64,000 bases of DNA from JAQBVV01 sp965249205 (lineage in GTDB: Bacteria > Acidobacteriota > Vicinamibacteria > Vicinamibacterales > UBA2999), in NCBI GenBank assembly GCA_965249205.1, contig CBDFLL010000004.1:248001-312000 (forward strand), in the 5' to 3' direction. The notes below the pieces were generated by a model, which worked only from the letters and a program-made list of their open reading frames with translations, was not told where the DNA came from and made no database searches. Shown here piece by piece: positions 18,205-27,152 of this stretch (positions are counted from its first letter, which is position 1; every line of letters begins with the position of its first letter). Position numbers and translations under genes: made by a program.

Positions 18205-19230
18205 ATGGGTGCCGTGCTTCTCGACCAGTTCCAGCGCCCGCTACGCAACCTGCGGCTGTCGGTCACCGACCGCTGCAATCTGCGGTGCAACTACTGCATG
18301 CCCGAACCGGAGTACGTCTGGCTCCCGCGCGAAGACATTCTCAAATTCGAAGAGATCGAGAGACTCGTCGATGTGTTCGTGAGCCTCGGTGTCGACAAAG
18401 TGCGCCTGACTGGCGGAGAACCATTGCTCCGGCGCGACCTCCCAGCACTGCTCACGCGCCTCACGGCACGATCCGGGATCCGCGATCTGGCAATGACGAC
18501 CAATGGAGTTCTGCTCGCATCGCAAGCACAAAGGCTCGCCGACGCCGGGCTCCACAGGTTGACCGTCAGCCTCGACACGCTGCGGCCTGAACGCTTCCAT
18601 CAACTCACACGGAGCCACGACCTCCCACGAGTGCTTGAAGGGATCGGGGTCGCGGCGCCGCTCTTTCCAGGGCTGAAGATCGACACGGTCGTCATTCGCG
18701 GCACGAATGATGACGAACTCGTGGATCTCATCGAGTTCGGGCGAGAGTACGGGGCCGAGGTCCGGTTCATTGAATATATGGACGTGGGCGGCGCCACGCA
18801 CTGGTCGATGGAGCGCGTCGTGGCAAGGACGGAGATGCTAGCCGGCTTGGCCCAGCACTACGGTCCCATCACACCGGTACAGGAGGCCTCCTCTGCGCCA
18901 GCCGACCGCTATCGGCTGCCGGATGGCACCGTCTTCGGGGTCATCTCATCCACAACCGCACCGTTTTGCGAGGAGTGCGACCGCAGTCGGCTGACGGCGG
19001 ACGGCATGTGGTACGTGTGCCTCTACGCCTCTGTTGGTCTTGACCTGCGGGGTGCGCTCCGAGGGGGCGCCGCACCCGATGCGCTTGCCACGCTGATCCG
19101 TTCGACATGGGAGGCGCGTCGCGATCGCGGCGCCGAAGCACGACTGGCCGCTCGGGATCGCGCACCGCTTATCCCGATCGAACGACTACGCAGCGACCCT
19201 CACCTGGAAATGCATACCCGGGGCGGGTAA
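18205..19230 (+). CDS. moaA: GTP 3',8-cyclase MoaA (molybdenum cofactor synthesis)
   Basis: 341 residues. The radical-SAM cluster motif is C24-x3-C28-x2-C31 (DRCNLRCNYC). SAM-contact motifs follow (RLTGGEPLLRRD). The C-terminal second 4Fe-4S site is FCEECDRSRLTADG with a third Cys in YVCLYA, and the protein ends in the Gly-Gly pair needed for MoaA activity. It converts GTP to 3',8-cyclo-dihydro-GTP in the cytoplasm. A molybdoenzyme gene (soxC-like, interrupted) lies at 27,252. ATG 18193 is an alternative start four codons upstream. Confidence 0.95.
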   Translation: MGAVLLDQFQRPLRNLRLSVTDRCNLRCNYCMPEPEYVWLPREDILKFEEIERLVDVFVSLGVDKVRLTGGEPLLRRDLPALLTRLTARSGIRDLAMTTNGVLLASQAQRLADAGLHRLTVSLDTLRPERFHQLTRSHDLPRVLEGIGVAAPLFPGLKIDTVVIRGTNDDELVDLIEFGREYGAEVRFIEYMDVGGATHWSMERVVARTEMLAGLAQHYGPITPVQEASSAPADRYRLPDGTVFGVISSTTAPFCEECDRSRLTADGMWYVCLYASVGLDLRGALRGGAAPDALATLIRSTWEARRDRGAEARLAARDRAPLIPIERLRSDPHLEMHTRGG

Positions 19231-19248
19231 GCCACGGGATCGACCGTT

Positions 19249-19920
19249 CTACCCCGCGAGATCGGCGATCTGCTCGAGTCGCCGGTCACGACCGCAACCG
19301 AATCGATAGAACCGGTACTGCGCGGAGTTTTTCAGGTAGTAATCCTGGTGATAGTCCTCCGCCGCATAAAACGGTCCGGCTGACGAAATCTCAACGACAA
19401 CCGGTTGCCGATACTTCTTCTGTTCGTTCGCCTTTGAGGCCTCGGCAGCGGACCGCTGAGCCTCGTCGTGAAAGAAGATCTCCGGCCTGTACTGGTTACC
19501 AGCATCGCAGAACTGACGATTGGCCACGAACGGGTCGACATTTTTCCAGAAGTGATCGAGTAGCGCCTCGTAGCTGACCACCGCCGGATCGAAGACCACC
19601 TCCACAGCTTCGGCATGTCCGGTTCGACCGCTCGTCACCTGGCGGTACGTCGGATTCTCCACCGTGCCGCCGGTATACCCTGACGTCGTCGACACAACGC
19701 CGGAGACTTTGTCGAAGTCAGCCTCGGTGCACCAGAAACAACCCGCCGCAAGCGTCGCCGTAGCCAGGCCAGATTGTTGGGGACGCGCCGCGGCAGCCGC
19801 CACGACGGCGCTCCCCTGCTCGGCCGGCGTACCCGTGATGCCAACGAAACCGCCGCTCAACCATGTGTACCCTGCCGCCAGGGCTATCACCGCAACCAGG
19901 AGCCAACGCTGTGGATGCAT
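19249..19920 (-). CDS. msrA: Peptide-methionine (S)-S-oxide reductase MsrA, exported
   Basis: 223 residues. The N-terminus is one hydrophobic segment (WLLVAVIALAAGYTWL), so the enzyme is anchored in or exported across the inner membrane. The catalytic motif GCFWC is at 60-64 and is followed by GYTGGTVENPTYRQV, TGHAEAVEVVFDP and YHQDYY, all MsrA signatures. It reduces methionine-S-sulfoxide in envelope proteins. It lies 31 bp downstream of the msrB-like gene on the same strand; the two together repair both sulfoxide stereoisomers outside the cytoplasm. Confidence 0.94.
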   Translation of the reverse strand: MHPQRWLLVAVIALAAGYTWLSGGFVGITGTPAEQGSAVVAAAAARPQQSGLATATLAAGCFWCTEADFDKVSGVVSTTSGYTGGTVENPTYRQVTSGRTGHAEAVEVVFDPAVVSYEALLDHFWKNVDPFVANRQFCDAGNQYRPEIFFHDEAQRSAAEASKANEQKKYRQPVVVEISSAGPFYAAEDYHQDYYLKNSAQYRFYRFGCGRDRRLEQIADLAG

Positions 19921-19951
19921 CGTGAGCCTCCGTCAATGCGCGCAGGTCGCC

Positions 19952-20455
19952 CTACGCGTCGGGATGAAATGCCATCGCCACGCCGTTCATGCAGTAGCGC
20001 TGCCCCGTTGGTGGCGGTCCGTCCGGAAATACGTGCCCGAGATGGCTGCCACAGCGTGCGCAGTGCACCTCGACACGAATCATGAGCAGGCCTCGGTCAA
20101 CCGATGTCCCGACGGCGCCCGCCAGCACATCCCAGAAGCTCGGCCAGCCGGTGCGGCTGTCGTACTTGGTGGCCGACGAGTACAGCGGGTTGTCGCACGC
20201 CGCGCAGGCGAACGTCCCGGCGCGCTTCTCATCGTCCAGGGGGCTGCTGAAGGGGCGCTCCGTACCGTGGCCTCGGAGCACTCGATACTGCTGGGGCGTG
20301 AGCAGCTCGCGCCATGCCGCGTCGGTCTTCTCGACCGGAAAGGTGCCCGCCATGGCTTTGGTCTCGACTGGCTGCGACCGCGCGAACCAGGCGACGACCG
20401 GCGTCAATCCGAGCACGGCCCCGCCAATCGCCAGAAACTGCCGTCTGTTCTGCAC
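19952..20455 (-). CDS. msrB: Peptide-methionine (R)-S-oxide reductase MsrB, exported
   Basis: 167 residues from GTG 20455. The ORF is open further upstream, but only this start gives a signal sequence (NRRQFLAIGGAVLGLTPVV, with a twin-Arg-like RR). The zinc site is CAAC and CARCGSHLGHVF, and the catalytic Cys lies in RYCMNGVAM near the C-terminus; it is cysteine, not selenocysteine. It reduces methionine-R-sulfoxide. It is upstream of msrA with 31 bp between and probably co-transcribed. The start codon is the least certain point. Confidence 0.92.
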   Translation of the reverse strand: MQNRRQFLAIGGAVLGLTPVVAWFARSQPVETKAMAGTFPVEKTDAAWRELLTPQQYRVLRGHGTERPFSSPLDDEKRAGTFACAACDNPLYSSATKYDSRTGWPSFWDVLAGAVGTSVDRGLLMIRVEVHCARCGSHLGHVFPDGPPPTGQRYCMNGVAMAFHPDA

Positions 20456-20493
20456 CTCTATAGCGTAACCCCTGACGAGGAAAAAGAGACCAA

Positions 20494-21102
20494 CTACCTC
20501 AGCGACGGCCCGTTCCGGCGAAGCCAACCCCGGGCCAGCGAGTAGTCGGGGCAAGCGTCCGCCACAAAGCGCCAGTACTCGCGTGAATGGTCGAGCCGCC
20601 TCAGATGCATCAACTCGTGAATCATGACGTAATCGCGCACCCACGCCGGCATCAGGGTCAGTCGCCAGTTCAGACTGATATGCCCATTGCGCCCGCATGA
20701 GCCCCAGCGCGTGCGTTGGTCACGCACGTTCACGCGAACCACGGTGTGGCCGTGTATCGCGGCAAGTTCCAGCAGTCGCGCCGGGAGTTCCACGTCGGCA
20801 CGGGCGCGCAGTCGACGTCGCTCGTCTGTGCCCAGTCCGAGCCGTCGGATTCTGGCCCGTTGACCGGCAATCCATTCCGCGTGCCGCAATCCGAACGCCG
20901 TGGCGGCGCGCTTGGAACCGCCGCGTGGAATCGTCACGCGAGCGCGGCCGTCACTGTCCAGCCGAAGCACATATCGTCGGGCGCGATGGTGACGGACGAA
21001 GTAGAACTCAATGGGGGCATCGGCGCCGTCGTCAGGATCAGCACGCGACGGCCGGGCCGGCGGCGCGGTCGGATTCACAAATGGAAGACCGAACTGCACC
21101 AT
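20494..21102 (-). CDS. YgjP-like metallopeptidase (DUF45/M48-type)
   Basis: 202 residues from ATG 21102. It carries the zinc motif HELMH followed by LRRLDHSREYW (third ligand His), after RTRWGSCGRNGHISLNWRL. These are diagnostic for the YgjP/DUF45 group, whose members are cytoplasmic putative zinc peptidases. The ORF extends to 21360, but the upstream part overlaps the divergent Sua5 gene and looks artefactual. It is transcribed toward msrB with only 38 bp between, so the three may form one operon. Confidence 0.85.
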   Translation of the reverse strand: MVQFGLPFVNPTAPPARPSRADPDDGADAPIEFYFVRHHRARRYVLRLDSDGRARVTIPRGGSKRAATAFGLRHAEWIAGQRARIRRLGLGTDERRRLRARADVELPARLLELAAIHGHTVVRVNVRDQRTRWGSCGRNGHISLNWRLTLMPAWVRDYVMIHELMHLRRLDHSREYWRFVADACPDYSLARGWLRRNGPSLR

Positions 21103-21126
21103 GACAGGATATCTGACGGTGGTAGC

Positions 21127-22242
21127 ATGCGCATCGATGTTGAGCGTCGGCGGCCGATGACTGAGGTGGTCAACGTTGATCCGGTCAGGCCGAATCAGAC
21201 GGACATCGCTCGCGCCGCAGACTGTCTGCGGCGCGGCGGCCTCGTCGCCTTCCCTACCGAGACGGTGTATGGCCTGGGTGTGCATGCCCTGGACCGCGTG
21301 GCCGTGCGGCGGCTCTTCGATGTCAAAGGGCGTCCGGCCAGCGACCCTTTGATCGTGCACGTGTCGTCGTTCAGCCAGGTGGCGCCGCTCGTCGTCCAGC
21401 TTCCTCGGAACGCGGAACGGCTGGCCTCACGGTTCTGGCCTGGCGCGCTCACACTCGTTCTCCACCGCGCAACGTTGGTACCGCACGAGGTCACGGCGAG
21501 CCGTGAGACGGTCGCGGTTCGCGTGCCAGCGCACCCGGTGGCCCACGCGCTGCTACTGGCTTCGTCACTGCCGGTCGCCGCACCCAGCGCGAATCTGTTC
21601 TCCCGGCCCAGCCCGACGTTGGCTGGGCATGTCCTTGATGACCTTGATGGGCGGATCGACATGATCCTCGACGGCGGGCCGACAACGGTTGGCGTCGAAT
21701 CGACGGTCGTCGATCTGACCGTTGACCCGCCCGTCGTGTTGCGCCCGGGCGCGATCAGCGTCGAGAGGCTCCGCACCGTGGTGCCGGCCGTCCAGTATCG
21801 TGTCCCGCCTGCTCCGGTCAGCGACCGCCAGTCGATGCCGTCGCCCGGCCTTCTCTCGAAGCACTACGCGCCCCGCGCGCCGCTGACGATCTATCGGGGC
21901 GAACCCGTAGCGGTTGGACTCGCGCTGAAAAACGGGGCGTTGTCGGCGGCAGAACATGGTCGGCGGGTCGGCATGCTCGTGAGCGCCGAGGACGCTCCCC
22001 GCCTGCGCGATCTGGCCGTTATCGGCGATCCGCGCTTCGTGCTCGTGACCCTCGCCTCGGAAGACGACGCGGAGGCGACCGCTGCGCGATTGTACGCGGC
22101 GCTTCGGGAGCTCGATGCGGCGCGCGTGGACGTGATTCTGGCGCGAGATATCGCGAGCGACCACGGCCTCTGGCGGGCAGTCCGCGATCGGCTCCATCGC
22201 GCAGCAGCCAGCATCATCGTGGTCGGCACCGAAACTGCGTGA
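21127..22242 (+). CDS. L-threonylcarbamoyladenylate synthase (Sua5/TsaC)
   Basis: 371 residues, the length of two-domain Sua5 rather than short TsaC. The YrdC domain (about 25-215) shows RGGLVAFPTETVYGLG, DVKGRPASDPLIVH, FWPGALTLVLHR and VAAPSANLFSRPSPT. The linker motif SPGLLSKHYAPR and the C-terminal Sua5 domain (about 245-370) follow. It makes threonylcarbamoyl-AMP for the t6A modification of tRNA. ATG 21127 is used; ATG 21157 (MTEVVNVDP) is equally possible. It is divergent from the YgjP-like gene, 24 bp away. Confidence 0.92.
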   Translation: MRIDVERRRPMTEVVNVDPVRPNQTDIARAADCLRRGGLVAFPTETVYGLGVHALDRVAVRRLFDVKGRPASDPLIVHVSSFSQVAPLVVQLPRNAERLASRFWPGALTLVLHRATLVPHEVTASRETVAVRVPAHPVAHALLLASSLPVAAPSANLFSRPSPTLAGHVLDDLDGRIDMILDGGPTTVGVESTVVDLTVDPPVVLRPGAISVERLRTVVPAVQYRVPPAPVSDRQSMPSPGLLSKHYAPRAPLTIYRGEPVAVGLALKNGALSAAEHGRRVGMLVSAEDAPRLRDLAVIGDPRFVLVTLASEDDAEATAARLYAALRELDAARVDVILARDIASDHGLWRAVRDRLHRAAASIIVVGTETA

Positions 22243-22251
22243 CACACTCCG

Positions 22252-23331
22252 TCAGGAGCCAGGCACCTGATCCGCAGCACGCCGAACCGGCGTCCAGTCG
22301 GGCTCGAAGCGCGTGCGCAAGATGAGCGTGACCACCGCCCCGTAGCTTCGCACGCCCTCCTCCACGCGATTCGCCTTCAGATACCGGTCGTAGACCTGCC
22401 AGCCAGCCGCACGCAGCCATGGCAGCTGGCCGCGTTGCATGCGGGCGGCTACTGCCTGGATATCCGAGCGGGGTCCGGCTCCGAGAGCACTGCCCAGTTG
22501 GGCACGGTCAGCCGCATCGACCTCACTCGATACTTGCCAGTAAAGGAAGAGCCACCCGCTATAGCGTGCGGGCGGGTCCGCGCGCATGCACGCGAGCCAT
22601 CCGACAAAACTGGCTTCTGCCTCGTCGGCGTACCCCGCCAGGTGCGACCACTCGTGAGCGGCAACGAACGGACGTTCAAACGGCAGGAGATCGGGGTTGG
22701 CGAGCACCTCGAGGCCAAACGGATTGATCATGCCGTCGATGCTCGTCCACCGGAAATACGGGCCGAAGATTGTGCTCTTCAGGCGTCCGGGCTCCACTGG
22801 TGGCGCGTCGTGCAGTGTCCGCTGGGCCGAGATGAACGCGGCCCGAAGTGCCTCGTTGTTCGACGGTCCGCCGTCCCAACCGATGCGATGCGCCTCGTCG
22901 TACAGCGCGTTGAGCTGAGCGGCCGCCTCGATGCCAAGTTCCGTCACGGCCTGCGACGGCGGCGCACCACGCTCCACGATCAGTCGCGATGCCATCGGCA
23001 CGCGTCGGTAGTTGAACCCCCAGAGCGCGAGAAACCCAAGGTAGACGAGGGCCGCCACGAACGCCAGGTCTCCAAGAAGACGCACGGCCGGCCACACCCG
23101 CCGCGTGCGCCTCACCGCGGACACCGCCCGGACCACGGCTACGATGACGGCGAGACAGCCCACGACGGCGAGCAGATCGAGCACGGCAAACGGCAGCGAG
23201 CTTGAAAGCGGCGTCAGATGACGTTGGATTGCCGGGTACAGCCCTGTCGAAAACCAACGCTCAACCGTGGTCGGAGGAATCGGTGCGACAGCCGCAGCGA
23301 GCGCGAGGCCGACGACCAGAAGTTTGATCAC
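22252..23331 (-). CDS. DUF3810 membrane protein with metallopeptidase-like motif
   Basis: About 359 residues from GTG 23331; ATG 23397 would add 22 residues and overlap the upstream gene by 29 bp. Three hydrophobic segments lie in the first 130 residues. The conserved region has FGPYFRWTSIDGMINPFGLEV and HEWSHLAGYADEAEASF, the HExxH-like signature of DUF3810. It is probably an inner-membrane zinc protease of unknown substrate. Convergent with the Sua5 gene. Confidence 0.82.
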   Translation of the reverse strand: MIKLLVVGLALAAAVAPIPPTTVERWFSTGLYPAIQRHLTPLSSSLPFAVLDLLAVVGCLAVIVAVVRAVSAVRRTRRVWPAVRLLGDLAFVAALVYLGFLALWGFNYRRVPMASRLIVERGAPPSQAVTELGIEAAAQLNALYDEAHRIGWDGGPSNNEALRAAFISAQRTLHDAPPVEPGRLKSTIFGPYFRWTSIDGMINPFGLEVLANPDLLPFERPFVAAHEWSHLAGYADEAEASFVGWLACMRADPPARYSGWLFLYWQVSSEVDAADRAQLGSALGAGPRSDIQAVAARMQRGQLPWLRAAGWQVYDRYLKANRVEEGVRSYGAVVTLILRTRFEPDWTPVRRAADQVPGS

Positions 23332-23368
23332 AGCGTGTTCTGCGGAGCCCGCCTGCGCCCTACCTGAG

Positions 23369-24010
23369 TCAGTTTGTGTGGACACTCGCCGTGACATGGC
23401 TTCCATCGCAGAACGGCTTTGTTTGGGACTTGCCACATCGACACAGCGCGCATTTCACTCCTACGGCCTCGCTTGCGTCTGCGCCGCAAACGGCCACCGG
23501 GCCGTCTATCAGGACTGGACCGTCAGGCGCAAACGTCACGGTCGCCGTCGTCTTCCCCGCGGCGGCTTCGGCGAGCTGTTGAGGAACGTTCGTCGCCGAG
23601 TCGTGAAAGCCCGCCTCGATGTGCGAGTTGTCGCAGTATGGCTTGTGGCGTGATGCCCCGCACCGACATAGAGCCACCCTCGTTTCCTCGATACGTTCTC
23701 CACTCGGCAGCTGTATATCGAGTCGGCCCTGCAGGTAGAGTGGCCCGTCAGCGGCTGCGTGCACCTCGTTTCTCTCGGCGGGTCGTTCTGCTTCGCCGGT
23801 CCGCCGATAGTGTAGTGCCCCTGTTGGACAGCGCCTGACGACCTCCGCAATCGCGTCCCCAGACCCGCGTGTCGCATCGACCCACGGCTTACGTGCCGGG
23901 TCGAAGACCTGCGGCAGCCCGCGGACGCACTCTGCGACATGAATACAACGAGCGACGTCATAGTCGATGACAATGTCATCGCCTTCGTACGAGCGGACCT
24001 TCGTCTTCAT
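23369..24010 (-). CDS. Iron-sulfur protein with a 4Fe-4S domain and two CDGSH domains
   Basis: 213 residues. Residues 1-75 are a divergent ferredoxin-like 4Fe-4S domain (Cys22, Cys28 and C61PTGAL). Two CDGSH-type 2Fe-2S sites follow: CRCGASRHKPYCDNSH (115-130) and CRCGKSQTKPFCDGSH (190-205), each with the three-Cys one-His ligand set. The protein should be a cytoplasmic redox or cluster-transfer protein; its partner is unknown. It is followed leftward by the DUF3810 gene. Confidence 0.93.
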   Translation of the reverse strand: MKTKVRSYEGDDIVIDYDVARCIHVAECVRGLPQVFDPARKPWVDATRGSGDAIAEVVRRCPTGALHYRRTGEAERPAERNEVHAAADGPLYLQGRLDIQLPSGERIEETRVALCRCGASRHKPYCDNSHIEAGFHDSATNVPQQLAEAAAGKTTATVTFAPDGPVLIDGPVAVCGADASEAVGVKCALCRCGKSQTKPFCDGSHVTASVHTN

Positions 24011-24192
24011 CGCACAGCCTCTTTCGTCTTTGGTGTCATCACAATTCTCGCCTGATTATCCCCCTCCTTCCCGGCGCTCCTGAGTCGGTTCCTCCTATAA
24101 TCAGCCCGTCTAAAAGAGAAAACATGTCTCTAGCTCCCGGCACCCGTGTTGATCCGAATCATCGCAACCGGTTGGTCTGAAGAGGAGGCCAC

Positions 24193-24525
24193 GTGTTCTA
24201 CCAAGTGACTGCACGTCTAAGAACTGAAACTGGCGCCGACTTCCTCAGGAAGCTCACTGACGGAACCATTCAAAGCCAATCGCCCGATGGCCAGGAGATC
24301 ATTGACGCGATGAATCGAGCGGTGCTCACCAACGACGGGAACGTCTCGTGGAGCGAGGTCTGTTATTGCCCGACTCCGCTGGCGCACGAGCGTGCAACGG
24401 TGTTCGACAAGCACTTTGAGGCCCTGAAGACCGATGTCATCGAGGGCTATCAAGACTACGATGGGCGCCCGTTCATGGCGTATCTCGCTGAGCTTGTCGA
24501 CGCGCAGCGATCGCAGCAAAGCTGA
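24193..24525 (+). CDS. Conserved small protein of unknown function
   Basis: 110 residues starting at GTG 24193, with AGGAGG five bases upstream. No signal peptide or membrane segment. The sequence (ADFLRKLTDGTIQSQ, EIIDAMNRAVLTNDG, SEVCYCPTPLAHERATV) looks like a compact alpha-beta protein of the kind found as a conserved hypothetical in many bacteria. I do not recognise a catalytic motif. It is divergent from the CDGSH gene. Confidence 0.78.
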   Translation: MFYQVTARLRTETGADFLRKLTDGTIQSQSPDGQEIIDAMNRAVLTNDGNVSWSEVCYCPTPLAHERATVFDKHFEALKTDVIEGYQDYDGRPFMAYLAELVDAQRSQQS

Positions 24526-24553
24526 CGAAACAACAAATCACGTTTCCAGGGGA

Positions 24554-24835
24554 CTAGAAAGGCATGCCCAAGCGAACGAGCCCGTAGCCGTTGAATGTCC
24601 GGCGACACGGTGCCGATGCACACTCGAAACTCGCAATCGAGGTGCCGTCTAGGCTCTCAGGCCAGTCACAGCCAAGATGACACCTAACCGTGAGGGATCC
24701 TGGCGCTGCCTCGATGCTCATCTCGAACTCTGCCACGGGACCCTGCGCTGCCATGCTGCGTTGCGCTCGGCCAACCGACCAGCCACCCGCGACCAGGAGC
24801 GCTGCGACAACGACAAGCAATAACTTCCGTTCCAT
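24554..24835 (-). CDS. Small secreted cysteine-containing protein
   Basis: 93 residues. A good signal peptide (MERKLLLVVVAALLVAGGWSVGRA) is followed by a short mature part with four Cys (RCHLGC and FECASAPC), which suggests two disulfides outside the cytoplasm. No family is recognised. It is convergent with the 24193 gene. Confidence 0.6.
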   Translation of the reverse strand: MERKLLLVVVAALLVAGGWSVGRAQRSMAAQGPVAEFEMSIEAAPGSLTVRCHLGCDWPESLDGTSIASFECASAPCRRTFNGYGLVRLGMPF

Positions 24836-24975
24836 TGACGCTACTCCCTTTTCAGGTCACGTTCTTCTCGGCTGCGTCGAGCAGCCCCACGAATTCCTCA
24901 AGACTCCGTCATCGGCCACAGTGTGCCACAGGCGCGATGCGTACTTTCGGCCCGTTCGACAACGCTGAAGGTCTA

Positions 24976-26441
24976 GTACCTCGTCGCAGTGGTTCTGACC
25001 GGTTCACGCGGCGGCCTTCGCGCGCCTGGCGGGCTGCGGATACACGCGGCCCATCTTCGTGCGGGCCCGGTCGACGGTGAACAACCAGTTGATGCCCGCC
25101 TGCTCGGCATTGCGCCGCTGCTCCCAGGCAGCGACCTCGGTGACAAGCGTGGCCTTGTCCGGGATACGCCGATCGAGGCATTGCTGGACCATCACCCCGA
25201 TCTCGATCTCGACCATGTTGAGCCAGCTGGCGTGTTTCGGCGTGTAGTGGAAGTCGAGCCGCGTAAGGATCCGTCGGGCCTCAGCGGGTGCGAAGGTCTG
25301 ATAAAGCGCGGCCGCGGAATGGGTCGACAAGTTGTCCAGCACCACCTGGATTCGCTCGGCCTCCGGGTAATGCTCGTCCACGAGATCGCGCATGCACTCG
25401 GCAAAGTCGACGCACGTCCGGTGGTCAGTGACCTTGGCGTGGCGCCAGGGGCGGTGCACGTCCACAAACAGGAACACGTTCACGGTGCCGTTGCGCACGT
25501 ACTCATAGTCGACCCGTCTGGGCTTCCCCGGCTCGGCCCGGATGGGGACACGCGCGTCCCCGATTAGTTGTCGGGGCGTTTCATCGAAGCAGACCACCGG
25601 TCGCCGGGGGGTCGGCGCCTCGGCGTAGAGTGCGAGGACGTCTTCCATGCGCGCCACGTACTCGGCGTTGACCGTCGGAATGCACCACCTCTTCTCCCGC
25701 CACGGCTTCAGTTTCATGTCGGCCAGCCGGCGTCCCACCGTGGCGCTCGACAGGGTCTCGTGCGTGGTGAGGCGGACCAATGCGCCGGCCAGCAACTCCA
25801 GCGTCCAGTGCGCCCGGCCGGCCGGGGGCGCGGAGCAGGCCACCGCGACCAGGCGGGCTTCATCGCCGGCGCTGAGCTTCCGCGGTGCACCGGGCCGGGC
25901 CGTTTCGATGAGCGCGCGCGTCAAGCCGTCTTCGACGAAATGCTGCTTGGTCCGATACACCGTCGAGGTGCCGACCCCGATGTCTGCCGCAATCCGTTCG
26001 TCGGGGACCTGGGCGTCGGCGGCGAGGAGAATCTGTGCCCGTTTGATCTGGCGCGCGGCCCGGGTGCCGCCGCGGGTCAGCGCCTGCAGGTGGTGCCCTT
26101 CTTCGAGCGTCAGCGTCACGCGATAGCGTATGTTCATGGATATCTTGGATCACACTGCCGATCCCGTGTCCAGTCGTCCGGCCCCACACTTCACGGCGAA
26201 GCAAGGCCAGTATCTGGCCTTCATCCACACCTACGCGTTACTCCACCGGGAGCCGCCGGCCGAAGTCGACTTCCAACGGTTCTTTCAGGTCACTCCCCCC
26301 ACGGTCCACGGCATGATCGTCGCGCTGGAGCGGCGCGGGCTTATCAGCCGCGTCCCACGGCAGCCCCGGACGATCAGGCTGTTACTGGCGGCAGATGAGC
26401 TACCCCCCCTCCAACCGATCAAAATCACTGAGACGGGGTAC
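24976..26441. mobile_element. IS630-family insertion sequence (1466 bp)
   Basis: Imperfect terminal inverted repeats of about 30 bp: left GTACCTCGTCGCAGTGGTTC and, read from the right end, GTACCCCGTCTCAGTGATTT, with matching sequence continuing inward. The element is flanked by TA on both sides (24974-24975 and 26442-26443), as expected for IS630/Tc1-type transposition. The flanks read C-TA...TA-G, so the target was the palindrome CTAG. It carries a DDE transposase and an opposed small helix-turn-helix ORF. Confidence 0.88.
25004..26137 (-). CDS. IS630-family transposase
   Basis: 377 residues. An N-terminal helix-turn-helix (RIAADIGVGTSTVYRTKQHF) is followed by the DDE catalytic core: CFDET, VVLDNLSTH and YTPKHASWLNMVEIE, in the order typical of IS630. 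Length is normal and the frame intact, so it may be active. Its start codon overlaps that of the opposed ORF at 26130. The stop lies at the inner edge of the left inverted repeat. Confidence 0.95.
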   Translation of the reverse strand: MNIRYRVTLTLEEGHHLQALTRGGTRAARQIKRAQILLAADAQVPDERIAADIGVGTSTVYRTKQHFVEDGLTRALIETARPGAPRKLSAGDEARLVAVACSAPPAGRAHWTLELLAGALVRLTTHETLSSATVGRRLADMKLKPWREKRWCIPTVNAEYVARMEDVLALYAEAPTPRRPVVCFDETPRQLIGDARVPIRAEPGKPRRVDYEYVRNGTVNVFLFVDVHRPWRHAKVTDHRTCVDFAECMRDLVDEHYPEAERIQVVLDNLSTHSAAALYQTFAPAEARRILTRLDFHYTPKHASWLNMVEIEIGVMVQQCLDRRIPDKATLVTEVAAWEQRRNAEQAGINWLFTVDRARTKMGRVYPQPARRAKAAA

Positions 26442-26444
26442 TAG
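26130..26444 (+). CDS. LexA-type winged-helix protein carried by the IS630 element
   Basis: 104 residues. The segment TAKQGQYLAFIHTYALLH...VTPPTVHGMIVALERRGL is a winged helix like the LexA N-terminal domain; there is no peptidase domain. ATG 26130 or 26136. Its first codons overlap the transposase start in opposite orientation, so it may regulate transposase expression (inference). The last Tyr and stop codon are formed by the inverted-repeat end plus the target-site TA-G. Confidence 0.75.
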   Translation: MFMDILDHTADPVSSRPAPHFTAKQGQYLAFIHTYALLHREPPAEVDFQRFFQVTPPTVHGMIVALERRGLISRVPRQPRTIRLLLAADELPPLQPIKITETGY

Positions 26445-26561
26445 CGCGAGGGCGCCAAGTCCGACACGCAGCGTATGATCAGACTCCAAGGCCACCGGCC
26501 AATGCGTCAAGGGACGTCAATTCCTCTGGTGGCGCGCTGAGTATCACGGTCTACACTATCG

Positions 26562-27152
26562 ATGCGCATGTCCCCCCTGGTTCGTGACGTCGTGCCGTGG
26601 GTGCTTGTGGCACTCGCGCTTTCCTTGCCGGCCGAGGCGCAGGAGACATCGTGGCGCATCATGAGCGGTGAGATTCGTGTCTTGTGTCCGCTGACCGTCG
26701 GCGGTAGCTTCGCGGCCACGACAACGGTGCTCGAGGGGGTGATAGCGGCCGACGCGTCGGGGCGCTTGCGAGGTGCCCTTGAGGTAGACCTGACGACGCT
26801 CGACACCGGAATCGAACTGCGAAACACGCACCTCCGAGACACCTACCTGGAGGTTTACCGCGGGCAGAACTTCGCGCGCGCCGTGATCTCGGGCATCGCA
26901 CTCGACGGCGCCGATCCGAGGACGTTCGAGGGAGAGGCGGCGTTCAGCGCCACACTCCGGCTACACGGCGTGGAACGCTCGGTGTCGGGCGTAGCCGAGT
27001 TGGCACGTACCCCGGACGGCATCGAGGTGGTGGCGCACTTCCCGGTTGCCCTACCAGACCACACCATCCAGGCGCCACGATATCTGGGCGTCGGTGTGCG
27101 CGATCAAGTGGAAGCGGAAGTGCGCTTCATGGCCGTGAAGGAAGCTGAATAG
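26562..27152 (+). CDS. Secreted YceI-like protein
   Basis: 196 residues with a signal peptide (VVPWVLVALALSLPAEAQ). The body fits the YceI lipocalin-like fold: LEVDLTTLDTGIELRNTHLRDTYLEV, ITLDG-like segment ISGIALDGADPRTF and TLRLHGVERSVSGVAEL. Family members bind polyisoprenoids or quinone-like lipids in the periplasm. It lies 99 bp upstream of the soxC-like gene on the same strand; a role in the electron transfer of that enzyme is possible but only inferred from position. Confidence 0.8.
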   Translation: MRMSPLVRDVVPWVLVALALSLPAEAQETSWRIMSGEIRVLCPLTVGGSFAATTTVLEGVIAADASGRLRGALEVDLTTLDTGIELRNTHLRDTYLEVYRGQNFARAVISGIALDGADPRTFEGEAAFSATLRLHGVERSVSGVAELARTPDGIEVVAHFPVALPDHTIQAPRYLGVGVRDQVEAEVRFMAVKEAE

